Origin: Bdellovibrio sp.
GTDB taxonomy: Bacteria; Myxococcota; SpSt-1050
Assembly (NCBI GenBank): GCA_020725805.1
Contig: DYEF01000065.1
Location: forward strand, 1 to 64,000
Direction of reading: 5' to 3'
Length of the DNA: 64,000 nucleotides
The position numbers were made by a program, and so were the translations under genes. The number at the start of each line of letters is the position of its first letter. The first letter of the stretch is position 1. Positions 53,934 to 63,015 of this stretch are shown here, one piece after another. The notes beneath the pieces were generated by a model. That model was not told where the DNA came from. It was given only the letters and a program-made list of their open reading frames with translations, and made no database searches.

Positions 53934-55502
53934 CTACGACTGCATCCTGTTTTGTGAATCCGTCCTATCAGTAACTAACTTCCCGGAAATATCTTTTTCA
54001 TAGAAGAGATTGGAGATACGGTCTGTAATAATCTGCAGCATAATAGAGCTCTCCTGTGAAATCCTTGTTCTCTCGGAAAACCAGACGAATCTGACATCCA
54101 TATCTACCGAATTGAGCAGATTCTCCTGAGCATCAACTGTAAGCTCTTCATCAGAATACGGTTTGCTGTATTTTATTACCGGGAATCTTGCAATAACGGT
54201 AGGACGTTTCTGCGTATCATCGTAATCAGGATTTCTGATAAGCAGAAGGCTTTCTTCCTTATCGCCTGATTTTCTGGTGACCTCAAAGGAGAATATCTCT
54301 GTCTTTACTATAAAATCCCTCATAACACTTATAAAATCATCTGCATTTTTTACCTCATCAAATCTTTTCAGAAACTCAGGCAGATAAAACCGGAACAACT
54401 CCGCGTGATGTGAATGGAGAGGCTGTGAATATGACAATGCATATCTGATATATGAAAATCCCCCGATAAACCTGACGATACCGATGGTAATAACCATAAG
54501 GGCCAAAAGCGCTATACCTACCTGCAGAGAATCCCCGAAATATGAAAAAATCGCTGCAAGGGCAAATACAATACTGATTGTATAAAGGATTACTACTGTC
54601 TTTCTCTGCGAATACCCCTTCTGAAGAAGTCTGTGGTGGATATGACCGCGGTCGGGAGAGAAGATAGGCCGTTTCAGAATAAATCTCCTGAACATAGCAA
54701 CTAAAGTATCCATAATCGGAAGCCCGAGACTGATTATCGGAATCAGGAGTGCCACAGTCGTCCCCTTCTTCATAGATGTCCATAGCGAAGAGGTCGCAAG
54801 GATATAACCTATAAACATTGAACCTGTATCACCCATAAATACCGAGGCAGGATTGAAATTATAATATAAAAAGCCAAGAAGTGCCCCTCCAAGGGCGGCA
54901 GATATAAGACAAATTATTATATTATTCGAAGCAAAACCGAAGACAAAGTTCGTCACACAGACAAAGAATGCCAGACCGGCTGCAAGACCATCGATACCAT
55001 CCACCAGATTAATTGCGTTTATTATTCCGACTATCCAGAGGAGTGTAACAACCGGTGCAAATATTCCCATCTCCACGACACCGATGAACGGGAGCGATAT
55101 GCTCTGTATCTTGAAACCCATAGCATAGCTGAATATCGCAACGATGGACTGTAGAAAGAACTTCCTCGATGCCTTCAGTCCGTACAGATCATCGATTAAT
55201 CCTATGGCAGCAACGACAACCCCTCCTGCAATAAGGGAGACCGACATCTTATAATCGGATATAAATACCCCGCCGACACCGCTCTTTACGAAGAACAGAC
55301 CAATGAGAGGAGTAATAAACGCAATAAGTATTCCTATACCACCTGTCCTCGGAATCAGTCTCTGATGAATAGTCCTTGCAGACCTCTGAGGGTCATCCAG
55401 CCACTTGTATTTTATCGATATATTCCTAATAAGCGGAACGAGTATCAGTGAAATCAGAAGGGAGAGAAAGAAGGCAATGGTATATGTAGTCGGGAACGTC
55501 AT
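53934..55502 (-). CDS. Glycosyl-phosphate transferase, WecA/MraY family
   Basis: 522 aa. Polytopic (about ten or eleven helices up to residue 340). Signature loops are GIIDDLYGLKA-like (AAIGLIDDLYGL), NAINLVDGIDGLAAG, FMGDTGSMFIGYILA and DRGHIHHRLLQKGYS, which mark UDP-HexNAc:polyprenol-phosphate HexNAc-1-P transferases that start O-antigen, teichoic or capsule chains. Unusual is a soluble C-terminal extension (about 370-522, VMRDFIVKTEIFSFEVTRKSGDKEE...) not found in WecA. It is the last gene of the lol-like unit. Confidence 0.9.
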   Translation of the reverse strand: MTFPTTYTIAFFLSLLISLILVPLIRNISIKYKWLDDPQRSARTIHQRLIPRTGGIGILIAFITPLIGLFFVKSGVGGVFISDYKMSVSLIAGGVVVAAIGLIDDLYGLKASRKFFLQSIVAIFSYAMGFKIQSISLPFIGVVEMGIFAPVVTLLWIVGIINAINLVDGIDGLAAGLAFFVCVTNFVFGFASNNIIICLISAALGGALLGFLYYNFNPASVFMGDTGSMFIGYILATSSLWTSMKKGTTVALLIPIISLGLPIMDTLVAMFRRFILKRPIFSPDRGHIHHRLLQKGYSQRKTVVILYTISIVFALAAIFSYFGDSLQVGIALLALMVITIGIVRFIGGFSYIRYALSYSQPLHSHHAELFRFYLPEFLKRFDEVKNADDFISVMRDFIVKTEIFSFEVTRKSGDKEESLLLIRNPDYDDTQKRPTVIARFPVIKYSKPYSDEELTVDAQENLLNSVDMDVRFVWFSERTRISQESSIMLQIITDRISNLFYEKDISGKLVTDRTDSQNRMQS

Positions 55503-55568
55503 ATCTGTATATTATCAAATCCTTTAATCATTTTTTCAATAAAAATAATTTATAAAAACTTCCTGTGC

Positions 55569-56906
55569 TCAACACGGCACAATACTTCCATACAGGTCAT
55601 AGCTGTCCGCATCCTCTATCCTGACCTTTACAAATCCGCGGCACCTCTTCTGACTCTTCCTGATAAAGACCATACCGTCAATCTCAGGGGCCTGTCCGTA
55701 ATATCTGCCCAGATAAAATTCCTTTTCCTCAGAATCAATAAGCACATCGTAAACTCTGCCGATATGCTGCTGATTCAGATTGTAGGATATCAGTTCCTGA
55801 GTTTCATATAATTTCTGATATCTCTTCTTTATCGTTCTGATATCAACCTTCTTCGGGAGGTTATACGCCTGAGTCCCCTCCTCATCCGAATATTCGAAAA
55901 ATCCGACGTTATTCAGTTTATACTCCGACAGAAACCTCATAAGTTCATTAAAATCCGATACTGACTCACCCGGAAAGCCGGTTATAAATGCAGACCTCAG
56001 CACAACATCCGGTATTGCACTCCTGATATCCGAAATCAGTTTTCTGATAAATACCGAACCGTGCCCCCGTCTCATCAGCCTGAGAATTCTGTCACTTATA
56101 TGCTGAAGAGGCATATCGATATAATGAACTATTCTGTTGCTCCTGCATATCAGTTCGAGCAATTCCTTTCTGATACGGCGCGGATAGAGATAGTAAAGCC
56201 TAATCCAGAAGGAACCAGAAAGAGTATCGATCTCCCTCAAAAGGGTCATCAGGCCATCTCTGTAACCAAGGTCAAATCCGTATGCCGTCAGGTCCTGCGA
56301 AACAAGTCCGATTTCATAATATCCTGCCTTAACGAGATTCTCTGCCTCCTTCAGTATGTCATCCACCCTTCTGCTCCTGTACCTGCCCTTTATGTGCGGG
56401 ATGGCGCAGAACGAACATCTGTTAGAACAGCCGTCTGCAATCTTTATATATGTGCTGCTGCCGGATAAGAATCTGTAATCCCTTTGTGAATACCTGTATA
56501 GCATACTCACCGGCTTCTTCTGACCATGATAACGTTTTGAACGTCTGCCGCTTACTATATCAACGACTATTCTGTCAATTTTCTGATATTCATCTGAACC
56601 GATAAAGCCATCGACCTCGGGCAGAAGGTTCTCTATCTCATGGCTGTATCTCTGGGCAAGACAACCGAGTAAAATTATCTTCTGACTATCCTTTCTGCTG
56701 CGGTGAAATGAAAATACGGTATCAAGGGTCTCCTCTTTCGAGGCCTTTATAAATCCGCAGGAATTTATCAGAATCACATCAGCCTTTTCAGGTTTATCAG
56801 TCCTTATAAATCCTTTTGTCAGAAGTAACGATAAAAGTACATCACTGTCTACCTCATTCTTGGGACAACCGAGAGTATGGATATAAAAGAGAAAGCCCTT
56901 CTGCAT
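55569..56906 (-). CDS. rimO: Ribosomal protein S12 methylthiotransferase RimO
   Basis: 445 aa. Adds a methylthio group to Asp of ribosomal protein S12. Auxiliary [4Fe-4S] cluster cysteines C14 (HTLGCPKN), C50 (INSCGFI) and C82 (LLGCLAQR), then the radical SAM C160-x3-C164-x2-C167 (GCSNRCSFCAIP), and a C-terminal TRAM domain (about 375-440). The LGCPKN signature separates RimO from MiaB. 8 bases after lolA. Confidence 0.95.
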   Translation of the reverse strand: MQKGFLFYIHTLGCPKNEVDSDVLLSLLLTKGFIRTDKPEKADVILINSCGFIKASKEETLDTVFSFHRSRKDSQKIILLGCLAQRYSHEIENLLPEVDGFIGSDEYQKIDRIVVDIVSGRRSKRYHGQKKPVSMLYRYSQRDYRFLSGSSTYIKIADGCSNRCSFCAIPHIKGRYRSRRVDDILKEAENLVKAGYYEIGLVSQDLTAYGFDLGYRDGLMTLLREIDTLSGSFWIRLYYLYPRRIRKELLELICRSNRIVHYIDMPLQHISDRILRLMRRGHGSVFIRKLISDIRSAIPDVVLRSAFITGFPGESVSDFNELMRFLSEYKLNNVGFFEYSDEEGTQAYNLPKKVDIRTIKKRYQKLYETQELISYNLNQQHIGRVYDVLIDSEEKEFYLGRYYGQAPEIDGMVFIRKSQKRCRGFVKVRIEDADSYDLYGSIVPC

Positions 56907-56914
56907 ATCAGAAT

Positions 56915-57550
56915 CTACTTGAACATATCCTTTGGCAACGGAGAGACCTCTGCATCATCCGGTATCTTAAAACTGAAAAAGGAGTCCTTCAGTCCCGTAT
57001 CAAATTCCAGATTCCTGAAATGAAAGACATTCCTGTTACCGATTTTGTCAGTAATCTCTATCTTCTCAACGTTGTACGTCTTTTTCCTCAGATGAATGAC
57101 AAGACGGGCAATCTGGGCAGATTCCTCCCGGGGGACAAGAAGTAATCTGAAAAATTCAGCCTCCTCGTCGGCCTTTTCGACATTGAATTCTCTCTCTATA
57201 CTGCCTTCACCATAGAGAAAGAGAAGAACAAGTTTTATCTGCGAAGACTTAAAATCATCATCCACATAAACTATGCCGTCATCCTTGAGATATACCCAGA
57301 GATTATTCCCCTTTATTACGAAATCCTTCTGCTTGGGAGTCTTGTAATTCCATCTGAACATACCACTCTTTTTATAGTACAGAACACCGGTCGATTCCAT
57401 CAGGAGGGTACCATTCGAACCATAATACGACTGAATGAATTCCGCCTTGAAATCCTTTATTTTATCATAACGGCTCTGAAGCAGACTTACGATATCGGGA
57501 TTCTTATCGTACAGAAACAACACAGCAAAAGCCAGAAAGATTCTCATCAT
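56915..57550 (-). CDS. lolA: Outer-membrane lipoprotein carrier protein LolA-like
   Basis: 211 aa. Short hydrophobic N-terminus (1-15) then a LolA half-barrel: LLQSRYDKIKDFKAEFIQSYY, GVLYYKKSGMFRWNYKTP, FVIKGNNLWVYLKDDGIVYV, and later strands to FFSFKIPDDAEV. LolA shuttles lipoproteins across the periplasm from LolCDE to the outer membrane. Its ATG overlaps the preceding lipoprotein gene by 4 bases, and rimO follows by 8. Fits the many lipoproteins encoded in this window. Confidence 0.9.
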   Translation of the reverse strand: MMRIFLAFAVLFLYDKNPDIVSLLQSRYDKIKDFKAEFIQSYYGSNGTLLMESTGVLYYKKSGMFRWNYKTPKQKDFVIKGNNLWVYLKDDGIVYVDDDFKSSQIKLVLLFLYGEGSIEREFNVEKADEEAEFFRLLLVPREESAQIARLVIHLRKKTYNVEKIEITDKIGNRNVFHFRNLEFDTGLKDSFFSFKIPDDAEVSPLPKDMFK

Positions 57551-58257
57551 TTTTTCTCTCCTGCCTTCTCGAATTTATATGATACCCCGTCTTTCAGGAT
57601 TATCCTGAAATAGCTATAATCCAATACTTTCAGATTGCTCTCCTTTTCCTTCATATAAGTGACCGAGTCAGGTTTACCGAATATTATTATTACCTCATTC
57701 TCGCCAAGACCTGTTGCAAAACTCTTGTTGAAAACGGCCTCACGCGCCTCAGCACTCAGACCCTTAAGATAACTGTCGGCACTATTCTGTGAAAAAATCT
57801 CATAGAAGAGGTTGTAGAATTCATCGGGATTATCCACATCCGGTCTTATAACCGCAATACAATTTTTATAACCCGATAGTTTATCAACCTTAAGATAAAC
57901 CCATGGATAGAACCTTGGCGTCAGAAGAGGCCTGTTTGCAGGGGGAAATTCTACCCTTTCAATCATTACTTCCGTATTAAAAGGTATAATACCCTTTTCG
58001 GTGCCGGGCAGAATGGGTTTTCCGTCAATACCTTCCAGATACACCGTTTCACTGAATCTTCGGGTCGAGAGCAGGCAGGTCTCCGAATTGCCGTAAAAAT
58101 CACCGTAATAGAAGGAATATTTTACAAAAAAACGTTTTTCCCTGAGGCTTTCATTTATATTCTTCTGATTCTCCTCGCTCATTCTGATATTTTTCTGGCA
58201 GGTTGCACCATAAAACATAAAGACCAGAAGCATTGTTGCAGATAAATAATATTTCAT
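57547..58257 (-). CDS. Lipoprotein of unknown function in the lol-like unit
   Basis: 236 aa from ATG 58257; GAGGGAG lies 6 bases upstream, so the TTG at 58263 is not needed. Lipobox YGATC with C20. The C-terminal part ATGLGENEVIIIFGKPDSVTYM resembles the end of GWxTD or BamE-like small lipoproteins, but I would not assign it. No LolB-like motif. Sits between the permease (12-base gap) and lolA (overlap), so a role in lipoprotein handling is inferred. Confidence 0.65.
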   Translation of the reverse strand: MKYYLSATMLLVFMFYGATCQKNIRMSEENQKNINESLREKRFFVKYSFYYGDFYGNSETCLLSTRRFSETVYLEGIDGKPILPGTEKGIIPFNTEVMIERVEFPPANRPLLTPRFYPWVYLKVDKLSGYKNCIAVIRPDVDNPDEFYNLFYEIFSQNSADSYLKGLSAEAREAVFNKSFATGLGENEVIIIFGKPDSVTYMKEKESNLKVLDYSYFRIILKDGVSYKFEKAGEKK

Positions 58258-58269
58258 AAACAACTCCCT

Positions 58270-59544
58270 CTACATCGTTATCGCCTTTGCCGGGTCTATC
58301 CTTGATGCCCTTATCGACGGGAGAAGAGCACCGATTGCACAGAAGAGAACAGAAAAGGCTATTGCCACAAGAAAGATATAAAGATTCGGCTCAAAAAATG
58401 TATCCGGTTTATAGGGAAAATCCGGAATTCTGCTCTTTGCAAAGTAATCCGTCAGCCTGATAAAGAGATACCCTGCAAATACCCCCGTAAGGCCGTTTAT
58501 CAGTCCCGCAACGGATGCCTCGAAGAATATCATATATCTTATGTTCCCCTTTGTAGCCCCTACAGCCCTCAATATACCTATCTCACGCCTCCTTTCATAT
58601 ACAAGGAGAGCAAATGTATTGGAGATATTGATTGCCGAAAGTGCCACAATAAGAATCGAGAGCATCCCGAGGAAGAGTGTTGCTATGCTTATAACACCTC
58701 CGATTGTCTTCCTCGTCTTGTCTATCTCGAGACCCATTGCAGTTATCTCCGAAGTAATTTCAGGCACCATCTGTGAACCCGAGGCAAGTACATACAGTTT
58801 CTTGTACTTGTTTATCTCGCCTGTCCCGTCGATATCCTTTTTGAATTTTCTTACATATTCAATGGGTATCGTAATCCCGAGCAGAATTGCCTTGTCCGAG
58901 AATCCTACCAGCTGGCACTCATACTCCTTTACCTTTGATGAATCCTTTGTACCGGCAAGATAACTCTTACCTACCACAAGTTTGAATCTGAAGCCTATAA
59001 TGGCATCCGGAGTAAGACGCGGAAGTTTCATTGCCTGAGCGATATTGGAATTATAGAGTTCGAGCAGATGTTTTGAGACTATAACCGGTATGGGGCCATC
59101 CTCATTGTACTCGAACCTGAAATCCTTTCTGATATCATCTTTAACGATTTCGGTGTCTATACCGGTGGCGGCAAGGTCGGTCACTATTCTTCTCGAATAG
59201 AACTCCCCTCTTGCCTGAATTGGAATATCAAGAACAACCTCCTTATACACGCCCTTTACGCCATTGATCGAGGAGATTGCCTCTGCCGTTGAATCCTCTA
59301 TATTGGAAGACGATATGCCACCGAACGAAAAGATACCTATAGTTGAACTCTTGGGTGTAACCTCGATTATGTTTACAGGCAGCTGGGCCAGTATCTTGCC
59401 GAATACAACCGACTTGATTCCGTTTCCAAGTGAGACAAAGAAGACAAAAGATGTAATTCCGAAGATTATTCCGACAGATGAGAGAAGAACTGCCTTCCTG
59501 TTTCTTATGAGATTTTTTACTGCAAGAGCCGAAATTCCATTCAT
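58270..59544 (-). CDS. FtsX/MacB-type ABC transporter permease
   Basis: 424 aa. One N-terminal helix (about 15-38), a large periplasmic MacB-PCD domain (about 40-270) and three C-terminal helices (about 275-305, 330-352, 385-412), ending in PAKAITM. KNLIRNRKAVLL and VYERRREIGILRAVGATKG are typical of LolC/E and MacB. With the adjacent ATPase (1-base gap) and LolA it could be the LolCDE-like lipoprotein extractor, but only one permease gene is present, so it may be a homodimer. Confidence 0.9.
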   Translation of the reverse strand: MNGISALAVKNLIRNRKAVLLSSVGIIFGITSFVFFVSLGNGIKSVVFGKILAQLPVNIIEVTPKSSTIGIFSFGGISSSNIEDSTAEAISSINGVKGVYKEVVLDIPIQARGEFYSRRIVTDLAATGIDTEIVKDDIRKDFRFEYNEDGPIPVIVSKHLLELYNSNIAQAMKLPRLTPDAIIGFRFKLVVGKSYLAGTKDSSKVKEYECQLVGFSDKAILLGITIPIEYVRKFKKDIDGTGEINKYKKLYVLASGSQMVPEITSEITAMGLEIDKTRKTIGGVISIATLFLGMLSILIVALSAINISNTFALLVYERRREIGILRAVGATKGNIRYMIFFEASVAGLINGLTGVFAGYLFIRLTDYFAKSRIPDFPYKPDTFFEPNLYIFLVAIAFSVLFCAIGALLPSIRASRIDPAKAITM

Positions 59545-59545
59545 A

Positions 59546-60220
59546 TCATACCCTCACGAGCCTTCGTTCCCTTATGGCATAAATTTCATCTGCAATTTTC
59601 GTAATTCTCTCCTCGTGTGTCACCATCAGAAATGTTACATTCATCTCCTTTTTTATGGACATAAAAAGTTCAAGTATCGCTCCTGCAGTAATATCGTCCA
59701 GATCGCCTGTAGGCTCGTCGCAGAGGAGGACATCAGGTTTCATAAGAAGCGCACGGGCTATCGCCACACGTTGTTTCTCCCCGCCTGAGAGAGTAGGAGG
59801 ATACTGATTCATCCTGTGTGTGAGCTGAACCCGTTCGAAGAGATAATCCACCCTCTTCTCAATATCCTTAATCTCCTCATGGTAAAAATATGACGGCAGG
59901 GATACATTCTCACGACAGTTAAGGTGGTCGAGCAGATTAAAATGCTGAAAAATAAAACCTATCTTCTCATTTCTGAATCTGCTGAGTTCCTTATCGGAGA
60001 GATTCTTGAGTCTTACACCTCCCACGACAGCCTCGCCTTCATACGAACTGTCGAGTCCACCGATTATATTGAGCAATGTCGATTTACCTGAACCTGACGG
60101 ACCGATTATTGCTACGATACTGCCTCTTTCAATACTGAGACTTACTCCTTCAATAATTGACTTTCTTACACCGTCAAAGAGAAAGGATTTTCCGACATCT
60201 TTAAGTTCTATCAGAGGCAT
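59546..60220 (-). CDS. ABC transporter ATPase, LolD/MacB-like
   Basis: 224 aa from ATG 60220; a GTG two codons earlier overlaps the upstream stop and is less likely. Walker A GPSGSGKST, Q-loop region HFNLLDHLNC, signature LSGGEKQRVAIARAL, Walker B VLLCDEPTGDLD, H-loop VTHEE. Pairs with the FtsX-type permease 1 base downstream. Energises lipoprotein release or a MacB-like export. Confidence 0.92.
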   Translation of the reverse strand: MPLIELKDVGKSFLFDGVRKSIIEGVSLSIERGSIVAIIGPSGSGKSTLLNIIGGLDSSYEGEAVVGGVRLKNLSDKELSRFRNEKIGFIFQHFNLLDHLNCRENVSLPSYFYHEEIKDIEKRVDYLFERVQLTHRMNQYPPTLSGGEKQRVAIARALLMKPDVLLCDEPTGDLDDITAGAILELFMSIKKEMNVTFLMVTHEERITKIADEIYAIRERRLVRV

Positions 60221-60222
60221 AA

Positions 60223-61923
60223 TCACTTATTCTTGACGTTGATTCCTATATCGAGAGAGAGACCGTCGCTCTCCGGAATAACATAAATAAACATATTATC
60301 GAGTCTACCCAGAAGTTCCCTTACAAGCATAAAAGAGAATTTATATATTCCGGTCGAAGCAACAGAATCCAGACTCTTTTCATCGATACCATCAAGAATC
60401 TTCTTTAAGGGAGAAAATGAGACATACAGAATCTGGGAAGACGGGTTATTTACAACAGAAAAGATATCCTGCGGAATCTTATACGAAGGCTTTTTGTTCT
60501 TATCTGCGGGCTTCCGGATGATATTCTCCGGTTTGTCTCCGGTATAAAATGCGTAGAAATTACCTTCATCTGTATACCAGTATGAATTATATGCTGCACC
60601 AAAACGGGACGATGTAAGACTGATATCCATCACTTTAAGTCCCTCTACCTGCTGTCCCTTCTCTTTCATACTGCCCGAAAACCTCTGGAGCAGTTCCTCC
60701 GAAGTCTTTGTATCTGTAAGACTCATAGAATAAAAGACATTGAAAAGCTTATTGAATGCCTCGCCCTTGAAACCACTTTCAATAGCCCTGTTTATATCAG
60801 CCTGACCTCCGGCGGCTACCGCATAAACGAGTGTCCCCTTTATCAGAGGGAGAATATCCTTTTCGACGTCTACCTCCATATACTTCAGCATAGGACCAAA
60901 CATCTTTTTGTTTATAATCATCATCTGATACGGGTCTTCTTCCTTCATAAGGCTGTACAGGGCTGAGAGATTAAGACTTACCTTTGCAAGCAAAAGCGGG
61001 TCTTCAGGTACAATATAGAGCAGTCTTTCAATCTCGTCTCCGGACGACTTTACAAAATATCTGTTAACATTCTCCATCGATTTACTCGATAACCCTGTAA
61101 AGCTGTACAGACTGATTCCTTTGGCTGATATATCGAATGAAAGAAGCATTCCGTTGAAATTCTCCTTTACCGACGCAATCATCTGCTTCATCTCGCGGTT
61201 GAGCATAAAGCCCGGAGTCTCGATATTCCTGCCGCTGTTAATGAAGAAATAGGCCTGCCCGCTTTTTACCCTCTTTTTCAGACCTGAAAAGAGAGTACTC
61301 TTTGAGAGTGAATTTAATTCCTTTGTATCAACAATCTTTCTTATTGCAGCCTCAGCCTTATCGGGGATTCCGTAAATCACAAATCCCTTATAGAAGGCGT
61401 ACATCAGAACCGGCTTCTCTCCTTTGGGTCCCTGTCTTATTGCCGTTATTATTCTTGCATCCATATATGATTTGGTTTTGAATATCTCTGTCTTCTCCTT
61501 CTCCCTCGACAGGCGGTTTAATGTATTCTCTGCCTTTGAACGGTCGGAATATGGCATAATGAGCAGATTTACATTCTGCTGTCTGCCCTCCACACTGACT
61601 GCTACGGAAATGACGGCAACCGAACCGTCAGGGTCAAAACCCGCCTCTGTTATACTCTTTTTGTCGAGAAGATTTATGCCGAGTTTCTGCGATGCCAGAT
61701 CAATCTCCTTCTTCAATGCCTCGAAGGCAATCCCGTTTTCAAAAAGCCTGAAAAATTGCATAATACCACCCATCATCGAACTGACGGACGGAATCAGAAG
61801 TACATTCTGGGTATCCTGAGGTATTACGGCAGTTATCTCGGTCTTCTTCTTCTCGCAGCCGGAACAGGAGAATAAAAAAACCATTACGAAAATCAAAATC
61901 AGTCCCGAATATCTTTTATTCAT
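60223..61923 (-). CDS. Large lipoprotein, DUF3352-like
   Basis: 566 aa from ATG 61923; GGAG 8 bases upstream, rather than the in-frame 61959 codon. Lipobox LFSC (C20) followed by a second cysteine SGCEKKK. The rest alternates strands and helices (ITAVIPQDTQNVLLIPSVSSM, VAVISVAVSV..., AYFFINSGRN) in the style of DUF3352-type myxobacterial lipoproteins; no enzyme motif is seen. It leads the ATPase-permease-lolA unit, and its GTGA-like end overlaps the ATPase start, suggesting a substrate or cofactor role for that transporter. Confidence 0.72.
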   Translation of the reverse strand: MNKRYSGLILIFVMVFLFSCSGCEKKKTEITAVIPQDTQNVLLIPSVSSMMGGIMQFFRLFENGIAFEALKKEIDLASQKLGINLLDKKSITEAGFDPDGSVAVISVAVSVEGRQQNVNLLIMPYSDRSKAENTLNRLSREKEKTEIFKTKSYMDARIITAIRQGPKGEKPVLMYAFYKGFVIYGIPDKAEAAIRKIVDTKELNSLSKSTLFSGLKKRVKSGQAYFFINSGRNIETPGFMLNREMKQMIASVKENFNGMLLSFDISAKGISLYSFTGLSSKSMENVNRYFVKSSGDEIERLLYIVPEDPLLLAKVSLNLSALYSLMKEEDPYQMMIINKKMFGPMLKYMEVDVEKDILPLIKGTLVYAVAAGGQADINRAIESGFKGEAFNKLFNVFYSMSLTDTKTSEELLQRFSGSMKEKGQQVEGLKVMDISLTSSRFGAAYNSYWYTDEGNFYAFYTGDKPENIIRKPADKNKKPSYKIPQDIFSVVNNPSSQILYVSFSPLKKILDGIDEKSLDSVASTGIYKFSFMLVRELLGRLDNMFIYVIPESDGLSLDIGINVKNK

Positions 61924-61935
61924 AAACAGCACTCC

Positions 61936-61966
61936 GGTATAAAAACCTGATATTGCCATTTATACC
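61936..61966. repeat. inverted repeat upstream of the large lipoprotein gene
   Basis: GGTATAAA (61936-61943) and TTTATACC (61959-61966) form a perfect 8-bp palindrome with a 15-base spacer, just upstream of the ribosome site of the 566-aa lipoprotein. It could be an operator or a leader hairpin. Confidence 0.45.
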
Positions 61967-62031
61967 AAAATTTTCCATTAATAAAGGAATTTCTGAATAA
62001 TAATCGTCAAAGTTTATATAACAGAAAAATC

Positions 62032-63015
62032 TTATCCGGCACTGATTTTTCCTGATGCAATCTTCATTGCCTGCATTATCCTGATATTGTTTTCATAGTA
62101 AAAGCCGCCTTTACGATATGCCCAGTAACAGATATAATCAAACCCTCCGACCTTTTTCCTCCTGATATTTCCGATATCTATCAGATATTTGGTCTTTCTC
62201 AAATCTTCTTTGATTATGTTGCCAATCCTGTATCTTTCATCCTCGATGAATCTCCAGCAGGGATAAATATCACCATTTATGTCAACCGAAAATATTCTCT
62301 TACCCAGTTCACAGAACGGTTCTTTGTGAAAACTGACTTTTCCTTTTTTAATTCCTGATTCTATTATTCTGTCGAACAACGGGACAGAAAGAAGACCACC
62401 CGATTTTGTAATTTCAATATATCTGATCAAAGCTTCTGTAAGATAATCTGCAATGATTCCAGGACGAATCTTTGTCAATCCGGTATCCGAATAATCAAAG
62501 GCAATGCTCAGCTTCGAAAAACCATTTTTATAAAAAAAGGTAATCATATCCGGAAGGAGAGAGAGATTCGACGAATTTACGGTAGTACGGATATCTGTTC
62601 TCTCCCTGCAATCAAATAAACGGTTCGAGTAATTCTTTTCCGAAATATTAATATCCGCCGAAAGGATTATTCTGAAATCATTCTTTAACAGAAAATCACA
62701 GACCTCTCTGTCCAGAAGTTTCCCGTTGGTGTTAACGGAAAGACTGAAGCTGTATTTTCTGGTCTTTAAATAACTGACGGCATATTGCATCAGGTCAAAA
62801 TCCAGAAGCGGCTCCTTGCCGAAAAATCCGAGTTCAGGTATTCTTTTCTGTCTCCTGCTAATTACAGCTATCCGGTCAATTATGTCTCTGAGGACATCTC
62901 TATTTATACGGCTACCGTCGTTAAGGTTTTTAAGATAACAGTAACCACAATTCAGATTACATCTGTGATTTATAAATAATGCCCAGATGATTTTATCTTT
63001 TTTTCTCTTTTTCAA
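62032..63015 (-). CDS. Radical SAM enzyme with SPASM-like C-terminus
   Basis: 327 aa. Cluster C19-x3-C23-x2-C26 (HRCNLNCGYCYLK), a GGE-like FFGKEPLLDF, SAM strand SVNTNGKLLD, and C-terminal cysteines C235, C253 and C296 (EPFCELGKR, DIYPCWRF, GFDYICYW) consistent with SPASM or twitch auxiliary clusters, as in anSME and peptide maturases. The start is a forced TTG at 63015, as an in-frame stop lies just upstream. It overlaps the FAD oxidoreductase gene by 23 bases. A peptide or protein substrate is expected but none is visible nearby. Confidence 0.82.
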   Translation of the reverse strand: MKKRKKDKIIWALFINHRCNLNCGYCYLKNLNDGSRINRDVLRDIIDRIAVISRRQKRIPELGFFGKEPLLDFDLMQYAVSYLKTRKYSFSLSVNTNGKLLDREVCDFLLKNDFRIILSADINISEKNYSNRLFDCRERTDIRTTVNSSNLSLLPDMITFFYKNGFSKLSIAFDYSDTGLTKIRPGIIADYLTEALIRYIEITKSGGLLSVPLFDRIIESGIKKGKVSFHKEPFCELGKRIFSVDINGDIYPCWRFIEDERYRIGNIIKEDLRKTKYLIDIGNIRRKKVGGFDYICYWAYRKGGFYYENNIRIMQAMKIASGKISAG

